64,000 nt of DNA from an uncultured Sphingopyxis sp. (GTDB taxonomy: Bacteria > Pseudomonadota > Alphaproteobacteria > Sphingomonadales > Sphingomonadaceae): the NCBI RefSeq assembly GCF_900078365.1, contig NZ_LT598653.1, forward strand, positions 3,791,501 to 3,855,500, in the 5' to 3' direction. Of the stretch, positions 30,853-39,138 are shown piece by piece (position 1 is the first letter of the stretch; each line of letters begins with the position of its first letter). A model generated the notes under the pieces. It did no database searches. It saw only the letters and a list, made by a program, of their open reading frames with translations, and was not told the DNA's origin. Both the position numbers and the translations under genes were made by a program.

Positions 30853-31518
30853 ATGAGTCGCATTTTGAACGTGGCCGGCATGGCTGCCGTCGGCATGACC
30901 GCCGCCTCCATGCTGCTTCTGGCGGAACCGGGCTTTGCAAGCGATCTTGCCGCCGACGCCAATATCCCCGCCATCATCCTCCCGGGCGCCGACGCGCCGG
31001 AGGTCGAGGGAGAGGCGGAGCTTCCGACCCAAGCCGAGGCGCCGGTCGAAGACAGCATCAAAATCGAAACCGAAGCCGATCCCGCGCCGACCCCGGCGCC
31101 GGTCACCGCCGCTTCGCTCGCCGAACTCGTCGCGGCGACGCCCGCGCCTGCCGAAATCGACCCCGAGCTGCGCTGCCTCGCCGGCGCGGTCTATTTCGAA
31201 TCGCGCGGCGAATCGCTCCCCGGCCAGCTCGCGGTCGCGCATGTCGTGATCAACCGCGCCAATTCGGGCCGCTTCCCCAAGAGCCTGTGCGGCGTCGTTC
31301 ACCAGAAAAGCCAGTTCAGCTTCGTGCGCGGCGGCCGGATGCCCGCGATCCGCAAGGGCGCGCAGTGGGACAATGCCGTCGCCATCGCCCAGATCGCGCG
31401 CGACGGCACCTGGAAGAACCGCGCGCCCGGCGCACTCTTCTTCCACGCGCGCTACGTTTCGCCGGGCTGGCGCAAGACGCGCATCGCGCAGATCGACAAC
31501 CATATCTTCTATCGTTGA
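30853..31518 (+). CDS. Cell wall hydrolase, SleB family
   Basis: 221 residues: signal or anchor segment (NVAGMAAVGMTAASMLLLAE), a Pro/Ala/Glu-rich linker (about 45-100), then a SleB/hydrolase_2 domain with CLAGAVYFESRGESLPGQL, whose glutamate in YFESRG is the likely catalytic residue. Expected to cut peptidoglycan in the periplasm. ATG at 30853 is preferred; an in-frame TTG lies at 30841. Confidence 0.88.
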   Translation: MSRILNVAGMAAVGMTAASMLLLAEPGFASDLAADANIPAIILPGADAPEVEGEAELPTQAEAPVEDSIKIETEADPAPTPAPVTAASLAELVAATPAPAEIDPELRCLAGAVYFESRGESLPGQLAVAHVVINRANSGRFPKSLCGVVHQKSQFSFVRGGRMPAIRKGAQWDNAVAIAQIARDGTWKNRAPGALFFHARYVSPGWRKTRIAQIDNHIFYR

Positions 31519-31525
31519 TCGCTTT

Positions 31526-31650
31526 GATCCTCCCTGTCGCGAAGCGATGGGGAGGTGGCAGCCCGTAGGGCTGACGGAGGGGCTGGTGGCGCTCTCCACC
31601 ACCGCCTGCGGCGGCGGTCCCCCTCCCCACGGCTTCGCCGCGGGGAGGAT
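31526..31650. repeat. Dispersed palindromic repeat, family B
   Basis: GATCCTCCCTGTCGCGAAGC with ATGGGGAGGTGGCAG at one end and CCCTCCCCACGGCTTCGCCG with CGGGGAGGATC at the other pair with each other. A near copy lies at 40445-40575. Open frames reading through it are not genes. Confidence 0.85.
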
Positions 31651-31702
31651 CGGCCCCATCCCGTTCATTGCCAAGCCATAAATGCTGGCGCATGATGCGC
31701 CG

Positions 31703-32338
31703 ATGACGCGTCCTCTTTCCGTCGCCCTGCCTGTCGCAGCGGCGTTCGCCATGGCTGGCTGTGCGACGGCGGTGCCGCCGGTCGAAGTCACCCGTTTCCA
31801 TACCAATGCGGTCGCCGGCTGGGCGCCGGGCACGCGCTATGCCATCGCGACCGCGCCGCTCGATGGTCCGGCGGCGGATGGCGCGGCTCCTAGTGCGGCG
31901 ATGCCCTCGCTCGAATGGAACAGTTATCGCACCGCGGTCGAGCAGCAGCTCGGGCGCCAGGGGCTGGTCGCGGCGGGCGCGGGCGAACGCGCGCCGCTTC
32001 TTGTCCGCATTTCCTTCGATCGCGCCGAACAGCTGCCGGAGGGTCGCCGCTCGCCCGTGTCGGTCGGAGTCGGCGGTTCGACCGGCAGCTACGGTTCGGG
32101 GGTCGGGCTCGGGATCGGCATCAATCTCGGCGGTGGTCCGAAGCGGATGGCCGATCTCCAGCTGTTCGTCCGCATCGACGATGCCGCCTCCGGCAAGGCA
32201 CTGTGGGAAGGCCGCGCGTTGACCGCGGTTCCGGTCAAGGCGCCCGCCAACCAGCCGAGCCTCGCCGCGGCGAAATTGGCTGAAGCCCTATTCAAGGACT
32301 TCCCCGGCGAATCGGGACGCACTATCAGCGTCAAATGA
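31703..32338 (+). CDS. DUF4136-like lipoprotein
   Basis: 211 residues. The N-terminus MTRPLSVALPVAAAFAMAGC ends in a lipobox (AMAGC), so the mature protein begins at a lipidated cysteine. A Gly/Ser-rich loop (VGVGGSTGSYGSGVGLG) and a DAASGKALWEGRA strand fit DUF4136 outer-membrane or periplasmic lipoproteins of unknown role. It overlaps the next gene by 4 bases. Confidence 0.82.
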   Translation: MTRPLSVALPVAAAFAMAGCATAVPPVEVTRFHTNAVAGWAPGTRYAIATAPLDGPAADGAAPSAAMPSLEWNSYRTAVEQQLGRQGLVAAGAGERAPLLVRISFDRAEQLPEGRRSPVSVGVGGSTGSYGSGVGLGIGINLGGGPKRMADLQLFVRIDDAASGKALWEGRALTAVPVKAPANQPSLAAAKLAEALFKDFPGESGRTISVK

Positions 32339-33444
32339 CCATCACCATCAACGCCGCTTTCGACAGCGGCAATATCGTCGTGGAAAATGTCGACGGCACG
32401 TCGGCGCGCCTTTCGATTCGCAAGGATCGTGAATCGGACTTTTTCCAATGGTTCCACTTCCGCGTGTCGTGCGCGGTCGGCGACGCGCTCGAGCTCGCGA
32501 TCACGGGACTTGCCACATCGGCCTATCCCGATGGCTGGCCGGGCTACGCCGCCTGCGCGAGCAGCGACCGCGAAACCTGGTTCCGCCTCGACACGAGCTA
32601 TGATGCCGGCACGCTGACGATCCAGCACACCGCCGAAAGTCCGATCCTCTACATCGCCTATTTCGCGCCCTATTCGATGGAACGCCACCACGACCTGATC
32701 GCCCAGATCGCCGAATGTGAAGGCGTCACCTATCGCTGCCTCGGCACCAGCCTCGAAGGCCAGCCGATCGATTGCCTCGAAATGGGCAGCGGCGACACGC
32801 AGGTCTGGCTCTATGCGCGCCAGCATCCGGGCGAATCGATGGCCGAATGGTGGATGGAAGGCGCGCTCGAAAAGCTCACCGATCCGGCGGATCCGCACGC
32901 GCGCTCGCTGCTCCAGAAATGCCGCTTCCATATCGTCCCGAACATGAATCCCGACGGCTCGCGCCGCGGCCATCTTCGCACCAATTTTGCCGGGGTGAAC
33001 CTCAACCGCGAATGGGACAATCCGACCGCCGAGCGCAGCCCCGAAGTGCTCGCCGTCCGGGGCGCGATGGACGAAACCGGCGTCGACTGGGCAATGGACG
33101 TCCACGGCGACGAAGCGATCCCCGCGGTCTTCCTCGCGGGGTTCGAGGGCATTCCGTCGCTTAAGCCGGAACAGACCGAGAAGTATAAGGCGTTCGAGGC
33201 CGCGCTCGCGGCGAACACCCCCGATTTCCAGGTCGATCTCGGCTATGAGGAATCGGCGCCGGGACAGGCGAATCTCTCGATGTCGACGACGCAGCTCGCC
33301 GAGCGTTTCGGTGCGGTGTCGATGACGCTCGAAATGCCGTTCAAGGACAATCGCGACCTGCCCGACCCGGCGCGCGGCTGGTCGCCCGAACGCTCGAAGC
33401 TGCTCGCGCATGCCTGCCTCCAGACGCTGGACCAGCTATTGTGA
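32335..33444 (+). CDS. M14-family zinc carboxypeptidase, cytosolic type
   Basis: 369 residues. An N-terminal beta-sandwich-like domain (1-115) precedes the peptidase domain. Zinc ligands are in ARQHPGESMAEWW (HxxE) and MDVHGDE, and the substrate-binding NLNRE and catalytic-glutamate region SMTLEMPFKDN are present. This layout matches the cytosolic carboxypeptidase (AGBL-like) branch. No signal peptide. It is coupled to the lipoprotein gene before it and the acetyltransferase after it by 4-base overlaps. Confidence 0.92.
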   Translation: MTITINAAFDSGNIVVENVDGTSARLSIRKDRESDFFQWFHFRVSCAVGDALELAITGLATSAYPDGWPGYAACASSDRETWFRLDTSYDAGTLTIQHTAESPILYIAYFAPYSMERHHDLIAQIAECEGVTYRCLGTSLEGQPIDCLEMGSGDTQVWLYARQHPGESMAEWWMEGALEKLTDPADPHARSLLQKCRFHIVPNMNPDGSRRGHLRTNFAGVNLNREWDNPTAERSPEVLAVRGAMDETGVDWAMDVHGDEAIPAVFLAGFEGIPSLKPEQTEKYKAFEAALAANTPDFQVDLGYEESAPGQANLSMSTTQLAERFGAVSMTLEMPFKDNRDLPDPARGWSPERSKLLAHACLQTLDQLL

Positions 33445-33908
33445 GCGACGCCTGGCGGATCGTCGAGGACGATCTGTCGGGCGGCCCGATCCGCGCGCTG
33501 CTCGAGCAGCATTTCGCGGGCATGCTCGCCAATTCGCCCGCCGAAAGCTGTCATTTCCTTGATTTCGACGGGCTGCGCGCGGGCGAGGTGACCTTCTGGT
33601 CGATCCACCGCGGCGATGACCTCGCGGGCTGCGGCGCGCTCAAGCGGCTCGACGGCCGTCACGGCGAAATCAAGTCGATGCGCACCGCCGACGCCTTCCT
33701 GCGGCAGGGCGTTGCGGTGCGCATGCTCGCGCATATCCTCGCCGAAGCGCGCGCCCGCGGCCTCGACCGCCTCAGCCTCGAAACCGGATCGAGCCCGGCG
33801 TTCGAACCCGCGCTGGCGCTCTACCGGCGCCATGGTTTCGAGGAGTGCGCGCCCTTCGCCGGCTACAAGCCCGATCCGTTCAGCCGCTTCATGACGCGCG
33901 CGCTCTAG
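33441..33908 (+). CDS. GNAT family N-acetyltransferase
   Basis: 155 residues with strand-beta-4 GCGALKRLDGRHGEIKSMRT and the acetyl-CoA loop RQGVAVRMLAHIL (usual Q/R-x-x-G-x-G/A), then LSLETGSSPAFEPALALYRR and GFEECAPF. Acceptor unknown. Overlaps the carboxypeptidase gene (GTGA). Confidence 0.92.
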   Translation: MSDAWRIVEDDLSGGPIRALLEQHFAGMLANSPAESCHFLDFDGLRAGEVTFWSIHRGDDLAGCGALKRLDGRHGEIKSMRTADAFLRQGVAVRMLAHILAEARARGLDRLSLETGSSPAFEPALALYRRHGFEECAPFAGYKPDPFSRFMTRAL

Positions 33909-33971
33909 AAACGAAAACGGAGTCCGGAAGGGACTCCGGACCCCGCATCATCAAGCCAAATCGGCCGGTGC

Positions 33972-34427
33972 TTATGCCGCCTTCTTGTCCTCGATCACCG
34001 GCGTGGCGCCACCGATCGTGATCTTGTGCGGCTTCATCGCTTCGGGCACTTCGCGCACCAGGTCGATCGTCAGCAACCCGTCGGCGAGGTCCGCCGCGCT
34101 CACGCGCACGAAGTCCGCGAGCTGGAAGCGGCGTTCGAACGCGCGGGTCGCGATGCCGCTGTAAAGGAGCTGGCGCTCCTCGCCTTCGGCGACGGGCGCC
34201 TTGCGCCCGCTGACGGTCAGCATATTCTGCTGCGCGGTGATGTCGATCTCGTCGGACTTGAATCCCGCGACCGCCACGGTGATGCGGAAATGATCGTCGG
34301 CAAGCCTTTCGATGTCGAAGGGCGGATAATTTTCGGCGCCCGAACCACCGGTTTCGAGGAAATCGAACAATCGGTCGAACCCGACGGTCGAACGGCGATA
34401 GGGGGTCCAGTCGAAGCTGTTACGCAT
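33972..34427 (-). CDS. Hsp20 family small heat-shock protein
   Basis: 151 residues. An N-terminal SFDWTPYRRSTVGFDRLFDF, then an alpha-crystallin domain with FRITVAVAGFKSDEIDITAQ, GIATRAFERRFQLADFV and LLTIDLVREVPE. IbpA-type chaperone that holds unfolding proteins. AAGGAAGG lies 8 bases before ATG. It is divergent from gpmA. I could not confirm a ROSE thermometer in the leader. Confidence 0.94.
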   Translation of the reverse strand: MRNSFDWTPYRRSTVGFDRLFDFLETGGSGAENYPPFDIERLADDHFRITVAVAGFKSDEIDITAQQNMLTVSGRKAPVAEGEERQLLYSGIATRAFERRFQLADFVRVSAADLADGLLTIDLVREVPEAMKPHKITIGGATPVIEDKKAA

Positions 34428-34616
34428 GAGTCATTCCTTCCTTGTGAAAGCGAAGCGAAGGGACCGCGGCGCGCGCCGCGATCGCTACCCGGCCCCGTTT
34501 CGGCGGCCGGATGAGGCGAATCTGGGTGCGGCCGAAACCATTTCAAGGGGGCGGTTGGCGTTCGGTGGAAAGCCGCGCTAAAGGGCGGCACACCTCCTCC
34601 AGCGCAAGGATCCGAA

Positions 34617-35303
34617 ATGCCCCAGCTCATCCTCATCCGTCACGGCCAGTCGCAGTGGAATCTCGAAAACCGCTTCACCGGCTGGTGGGATGTCGATGTC
34701 ACCGAGAAGGGCGCGGCCGAGGCCGTCGCCGCTGGCGAATTGATGAAGGCGAAGGGCATCGCCCCAGACACCAGTTTCACCTCGGTCCAGACGCGCGCGA
34801 TCAAGACATTGAACCTTGCGCTCGAAGCGATGGGCCGGCTCTGGCTCCCCGTCACCAAGGACTGGCGCCTCAACGAGCGTCACTATGGCGGGCTCACCGG
34901 GCTCGACAAGGCCGAGACCGCGGCGAAGCACGGCGACGAACAGGTGAAGATCTGGCGCCGCAGCTTCGACATCCCGCCGCCGCCGCTCGAAGCCGGTTCC
35001 GAATGGGACCTGTCGGCCGACCCGCGCTACGCCGGCATCGCGATCCCCTCGGCCGAAAGCCTCAAAGACACGATCGAGCGCGTGCTTCCTTATTATGAAG
35101 CCGCGATCGTCCCCGAACTCGCCGCGGGCAAGACGGTGCTGATCTCGGCGCACGGCAACAGCCTGCGCGCGCTCGTCAAGCATCTCTCGGGCATTTCGGA
35201 CGCCGACATCACCGGCCTCGAAATCCCGACCGGCCAGCCGATCGTCTATGACCTCAATGACGATCTGTCGGCGCGCGAACGCTATTATCTCAGCGAACGC
35301 TGA
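34617..35303 (+). CDS. gpmA: 2,3-bisphosphoglycerate-dependent phosphoglycerate mutase
   Basis: 228 residues. LIRHGQSQWN holds the phosphorylated His9, and ISAHGNSLRALV holds the second catalytic histidine; NERHYGGLTGLDKAET is the substrate loop. Interconverts 3- and 2-phosphoglycerate in glycolysis. An AGCGCAAGGA segment precedes ATG. Confidence 0.96.
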   Translation: MPQLILIRHGQSQWNLENRFTGWWDVDVTEKGAAEAVAAGELMKAKGIAPDTSFTSVQTRAIKTLNLALEAMGRLWLPVTKDWRLNERHYGGLTGLDKAETAAKHGDEQVKIWRRSFDIPPPPLEAGSEWDLSADPRYAGIAIPSAESLKDTIERVLPYYEAAIVPELAAGKTVLISAHGNSLRALVKHLSGISDADITGLEIPTGQPIVYDLNDDLSARERYYLSER

Positions 35304-35431
35304 TCGCGCGCCTGCAGGGCCGCGACACGACTCTCGCGGTCGCCGGGCGATCCCGATACTTCGGGAACGGTATCGTCTTTGCTTGCATCGCGCGCAATTC
35401 GCGACATGATTGCTCCCGATAACGGGGGGTT

Positions 35432-37483
35432 ATGGTGCGGATATTTGTCTCGATGATGTTGGGCGCCGCTTTGGCGCAGGCTCAGGTTCAGGCTCAAGAC
35501 GAACGAATCGAGCGGGGACCGGTCCCCGACTGGGCGACTCCGTCCGAACTGATGCCCGTTCCCGCCGATGCCAGCGGGCTGATTTTCGTGCGGCGCCAGG
35601 ACGCGCTGATCCATCTCGATGCGGAGGGCCAGGCGCAATATCTCGGCTATCGCATCCGCATCCTCCATCCCAACGCACTGCAGATGGGCAATATCCAGAC
35701 CGCCTGGAATCCCGCATCGGGGGCCCCGGTCGTGCATTTCATCAAGGTTCACCGCGACGGCGAGACGATCGACGTTCTGGAAAAATCGTCGTTCGAGATT
35801 TTGCGCCGCGAGGACCAGCTCGAGGCCGCGATGCTCGACGGCATCCTGACCGCGGTGCTTCGCGTTCCCGACCTGCGCGTCGGCGACGAGCTTGAGGTCG
35901 GCCTGACGACCCGGCACGCCGATCCCACCTTGGGCAAGAATGATTCGGGCCTGCTTTTCCTCGGCCCCAGCCCCGCGCCCGGCCGATACCGGCTGGGATT
36001 GAGCTGGGACAAGGGGCTGAAACCGAACATCCGGATGACCCCGGACATGGCGCCGGTCGCCCGGCCGCGCGCCGACGGAGTCGATTTCAGCTTCGACAAT
36101 CCGGCGATGCTGACGCCGCCGAAAGATGCGCCGGGGCGCTATCAGTGGCAACGCATCGTCGAATTCACCGACTTTGCCGACTGGGCGACGATTTCGCGCC
36201 ATTTCGCCCCGCTGTTCGCCAAGGCGGCGCGGATCGACGACGGATCGGCGCTCGACCGGGAGGCCGCGCGCATCGCAGCGGCGCACGCCGAGCCCCTCGA
36301 TCGCGCCCGCGCGGCGCTGGGGCTCGTCCAGCGGGATGTGCGGTACATCTACGTCGGCCTCGGCAACGGCAATCTGACCCCTGCGACGGCCGAGGAGACG
36401 TGGCAGCGCCGCTATGGCGATTGCAAGGGCAAGACCGCGCTGCTTCTGGCGCTGCTCGCGCGGCTCGGGATCGAGGCCGAGGCTGTGCTCGCCAACAACA
36501 GCGGCGGCGACGACGGCCTCGACGAGCGGCTGCCCAATCCCGGGATGTTCGACCATGTCCTCGTGCGCGCGCGGATCGATGGCACCACCTATTGGCTCGA
36601 CGGCACGCTGCCGCCGGTGGCCGGGCCCGGTACGACGCCCGTGATCGCCTATCGCTGGGTCCTGCCGCTCACCGAACGGGGCAGCGCGCTCAAGAATATC
36701 GAATGGCGGATGGCGAGCCGGCCGAACGAAATCACGCTGTACGAGATCGACGCGCGCGCCGGCTTCGACAAGCCCGCGAAGGTGACGAACAAGATGATTG
36801 TCCGCGGCCTGCCCGGACTCGTGCAGCAGGTCCAGCTGTCCGGGCTGACTCCCGACCAGCTGCGCGACGGCATGCGCCAGCAGCTGATCGGCGCGACGTG
36901 GGAAACGGTCGACGACGTCACATGGCGCTATGATCAGAAAGCGGAGGCCAGCATCCTGACCGTCACCGGCACCTGGACGGTCGATTGGGACGATGACGGC
37001 GATGGCGACAAATCCTATGCGTTGCCCGGCGGCGGTTTCAGCCCGCCCGAACGGCGCGCCCGCGCCGCAGACCAGGATCAGGATCTGCCCTATTACAGCG
37101 CCCCCGAATTCGACTGCCAGGTGACGACGCTGCGGCTGCCGGCGACGACGAACGCGGCGAACTGGTCGTTCAAATCGGGATATGACACGCGCATTTTCGG
37201 CAAGAATTATTACCGCGCCTTCGATCTTCGCGACGGTGCGATCCGCATGGTTCGCGGCCTGCGCGTCGAACAGCCCGAAATCGACGCCGCCAGCGCGCGG
37301 CGCGACAACGGTCGGATCGCGGGTTTCGACAACAGCATGGCGTGGGTGTCCTACAAGCCCGAGGTCGCGAAGCCGCACGATCCCGCCAGCCGGGTCGTGC
37401 CCGCCACCTATGATATCGACTGGACCGCCGACAAGGTTCCTTGCCTGTCGCCCGCTGCTATCAGTCGCGCAGAAGCTCGTTGA
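35432..37483 (+). CDS. DUF3857 and transglutaminase-like domain protein, exported
   Basis: 683 residues with a short signal peptide (MMLGAALAQAQVQAQ). A DUF3857 beta domain (about 60-280) is followed by a transglutaminase-like core with RRYGDCKGKTALLLALL (Cys), MFDHVLVRA (His) and YWLDGT (Asp), so the cysteine-protease triad is complete. The C-terminal part is beta-rich. It is probably periplasmic; the natural substrate is unknown. Its 3' end overlaps that of convergent dapD by 23 bases. Confidence 0.88.
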   Translation: MVRIFVSMMLGAALAQAQVQAQDERIERGPVPDWATPSELMPVPADASGLIFVRRQDALIHLDAEGQAQYLGYRIRILHPNALQMGNIQTAWNPASGAPVVHFIKVHRDGETIDVLEKSSFEILRREDQLEAAMLDGILTAVLRVPDLRVGDELEVGLTTRHADPTLGKNDSGLLFLGPSPAPGRYRLGLSWDKGLKPNIRMTPDMAPVARPRADGVDFSFDNPAMLTPPKDAPGRYQWQRIVEFTDFADWATISRHFAPLFAKAARIDDGSALDREAARIAAAHAEPLDRARAALGLVQRDVRYIYVGLGNGNLTPATAEETWQRRYGDCKGKTALLLALLARLGIEAEAVLANNSGGDDGLDERLPNPGMFDHVLVRARIDGTTYWLDGTLPPVAGPGTTPVIAYRWVLPLTERGSALKNIEWRMASRPNEITLYEIDARAGFDKPAKVTNKMIVRGLPGLVQQVQLSGLTPDQLRDGMRQQLIGATWETVDDVTWRYDQKAEASILTVTGTWTVDWDDDGDGDKSYALPGGGFSPPERRARAADQDQDLPYYSAPEFDCQVTTLRLPATTNAANWSFKSGYDTRIFGKNYYRAFDLRDGAIRMVRGLRVEQPEIDAASARRDNGRIAGFDNSMAWVSYKPEVAKPHDPASRVVPATYDIDWTADKVPCLSPAAISRAEAR

Positions 37484-38303
37484 TCCCGGTCTTGGCGCGC
37501 GTCTGCGCATCGACGCGCTTGACGATGACGGCGCAGTAAAGCGACGGCCCCGGCGTCCCGTCGGGCAAGGGCTTGCCCGGCAGCGACCCCGGTACGACGA
37601 CCGAGTAAGCGGGCACTTCGCCGATGAAGACTTCGCCCGTCGCACGGTCGACGATCTTGGTCGACGCGCCGAGATAGACGCCCATCGACAGCACCGCGCC
37701 CTCGCGCACGATCACGCCCTCGGCGACCTCGGCGCGCGCGCCGATGAAGGCGCCGTCCTCGATCACCACCGGTCCGGCCTGCAGCGGCTCCAATACGCCG
37801 CCGATCCCCGCGCCGCCCGACAGATGGACGTTGGCGCCGATCTGCGCGCAGCTGCCGACCGTCGCCCAGGCGTCGACCATCGACCCTTCGCCGACATAGG
37901 CGCCGATGTTGACGAAGCTCGGCATCAGCACCGCGCCCTTGCTGATGAAGGCGCCGCGGCGGACGATCGATCCGGGCACGGCGCGGAAACCCGCGTCGCG
38001 GAAACGGTTCTCGCCCCAGCCGGCGAATTTCGACGGCACCTTGTCCCACCAGGTCGCGCCGCCGGCGCCGCCCTCGATGATTTCCATATCGTTGAGGCGG
38101 AACGACAGCAGCACCGCCTTCTTCAGCCACTGGTTGACCTGCCACGTGCCGCCCGCGTCGCGCTCGGCGACGCGATAGCTACCGTCGTCGAGCCCCGCCA
38201 GCGCACTCTCGACCGCCTCGCGCACCGCGCCGGTCGTGGTCAGCCCCAGCGTTTCGCGCGCGTCCCACGCGGCTTCGATCGTGCTCTGCAGGTCGGTCGT
38301 CAT
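37461..38303 (-). CDS. dapD: Tetrahydrodipicolinate N-succinyltransferase DapD
   Basis: 280 residues. The C-terminal two thirds is a left-handed beta-helix of hexapeptide repeats (for example GAYVGEGSMVDAWATVGSCA and GANVHLSGGAGIGGVL). Uses succinyl-CoA in lysine and meso-diaminopimelate synthesis. Start MTTDLQSTIEAAW at 38303 overlaps the stop of the HAD gene (ATGA), so the two form an operon. Confidence 0.97.
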   Translation of the reverse strand: MTTDLQSTIEAAWDARETLGLTTTGAVREAVESALAGLDDGSYRVAERDAGGTWQVNQWLKKAVLLSFRLNDMEIIEGGAGGATWWDKVPSKFAGWGENRFRDAGFRAVPGSIVRRGAFISKGAVLMPSFVNIGAYVGEGSMVDAWATVGSCAQIGANVHLSGGAGIGGVLEPLQAGPVVIEDGAFIGARAEVAEGVIVREGAVLSMGVYLGASTKIVDRATGEVFIGEVPAYSVVVPGSLPGKPLPDGTPGPSLYCAVIVKRVDAQTRAKTGINELLRD

Positions 38304-38977
38304 GAAATTCCCCAAGATGAAGGCAAGGTATCGAGCCAGTCGGCGATGTCGGTCGCGTGGAAATCGACATGGTCCGGCAGGTGGTCCCGATGGCCGCTTT
38401 CGCTGCCATTGTCCAGCCACACGGTCGTCATCCCCAGCCGCTTCGCCGGGGTCAGGTTGCGTGCCATATCCTCGACGAACAGGCTCTTCGCCGGATCGAC
38501 GCCGAGGTGCGCGACCATCATGTCATAGGCGGCTGCGTCGGGCTTGGGCGTATAGCGCGTGGCGCGGATGTCGCAGATGCCGTCGAACAGGTCGGCGATC
38601 CCGCGCGCATCGAGCACGCGCGCGGCATAATCGGCGTCGGCGTTGGTGAAGACCAGCTTGCGTCCCGGTAGCCGCTCGAGCCCGGCGCGGAGGCGCGGAT
38701 CGACGCTCAGCCGATCGAGAGCGATGTCGTGGACGTCGACGAGGAAATCCTCGGGATCGACGCCGTGGTGGCGCATCAGCCCCGCCATCGTCGTGCCATG
38801 ATCGTGGAAATATCGCTTCTGCACCCGCCGCGCCTCGACCGCGTCGACATTCAGCAGCCGCATGATGAAGGCGCCCATGCGCTCGTCGATCAGGTCGAAC
38901 AGCTTCGCCGAGGGCGCATAAAGCGTGTTGTCGAGATCGAAGATCCAGCTGTCGATATGGTCGAGCGGGGCGGGCAT
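38300..38977 (-). CDS. HAD-type pyrimidine 5'-nucleotidase
   Basis: 225 residues. HAD motif I FDLDNTLY (about 12-19), motif II VFTNAD, motif III lysine in RYTPKPDAAAY and motif IV VEDMARNL. This pattern matches the SDT1/pyrimidine 5'-nucleotidase subfamily often found before dapD in alphaproteobacteria. Start MPAPLDHIDSWIF at 38977; a start 12 codons upstream is possible. Confidence 0.9.
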   Translation of the reverse strand: MPAPLDHIDSWIFDLDNTLYAPSAKLFDLIDERMGAFIMRLLNVDAVEARRVQKRYFHDHGTTMAGLMRHHGVDPEDFLVDVHDIALDRLSVDPRLRAGLERLPGRKLVFTNADADYAARVLDARGIADLFDGICDIRATRYTPKPDAAAYDMMVAHLGVDPAKSLFVEDMARNLTPAKRLGMTTVWLDNGSESGHRDHLPDHVDFHATDIADWLDTLPSSWGIS

Positions 38978-39032
38978 GGGGCGGCGCTTACCGGCGTCGT
39001 CGGCGATGGGCAAGGCAGACTACCCCTCAAAT

Positions 39033-39119
39033 CCGTTCGTGCCGAGCTTGTCGAAGCACCGTTCTTCCTCTTTAACGTCGCAGATAAGAACGGCCCTTCG
39101 ACAGGCTCAGGACGAACGG
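39033..39119. repeat. Dispersed palindromic repeat, family D
   Basis: CCGTTCGTGCCGAGCTTGTC with GAAGCACCGTTCTT on the left and AAGAACGGCCCTTCGACAGG with CTCAGGACGAACGG on the right. It lies in the divergent promoter region of the HAD gene and the amidohydrolase, ending 19 bases before the amidohydrolase ATG. Confidence 0.85.
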
Positions 39120-39138
39120 ATCAAAAAGGGGATGCCAA

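Noticed and set aside
34428..34520. ROSE-type RNA thermometer before hsp20
   Set aside because: A ribosome binding site AAGGAAGG is clear, but I could not find a convincing pairing partner by eye; folding of the leader would decide.
35285..37645. A 786-codon minus-strand open frame opposite the DUF3857 gene
   Set aside because: No domains and Arg/Gly-rich shadow composition; the plus-strand frame has a signal peptide and a full catalytic triad.
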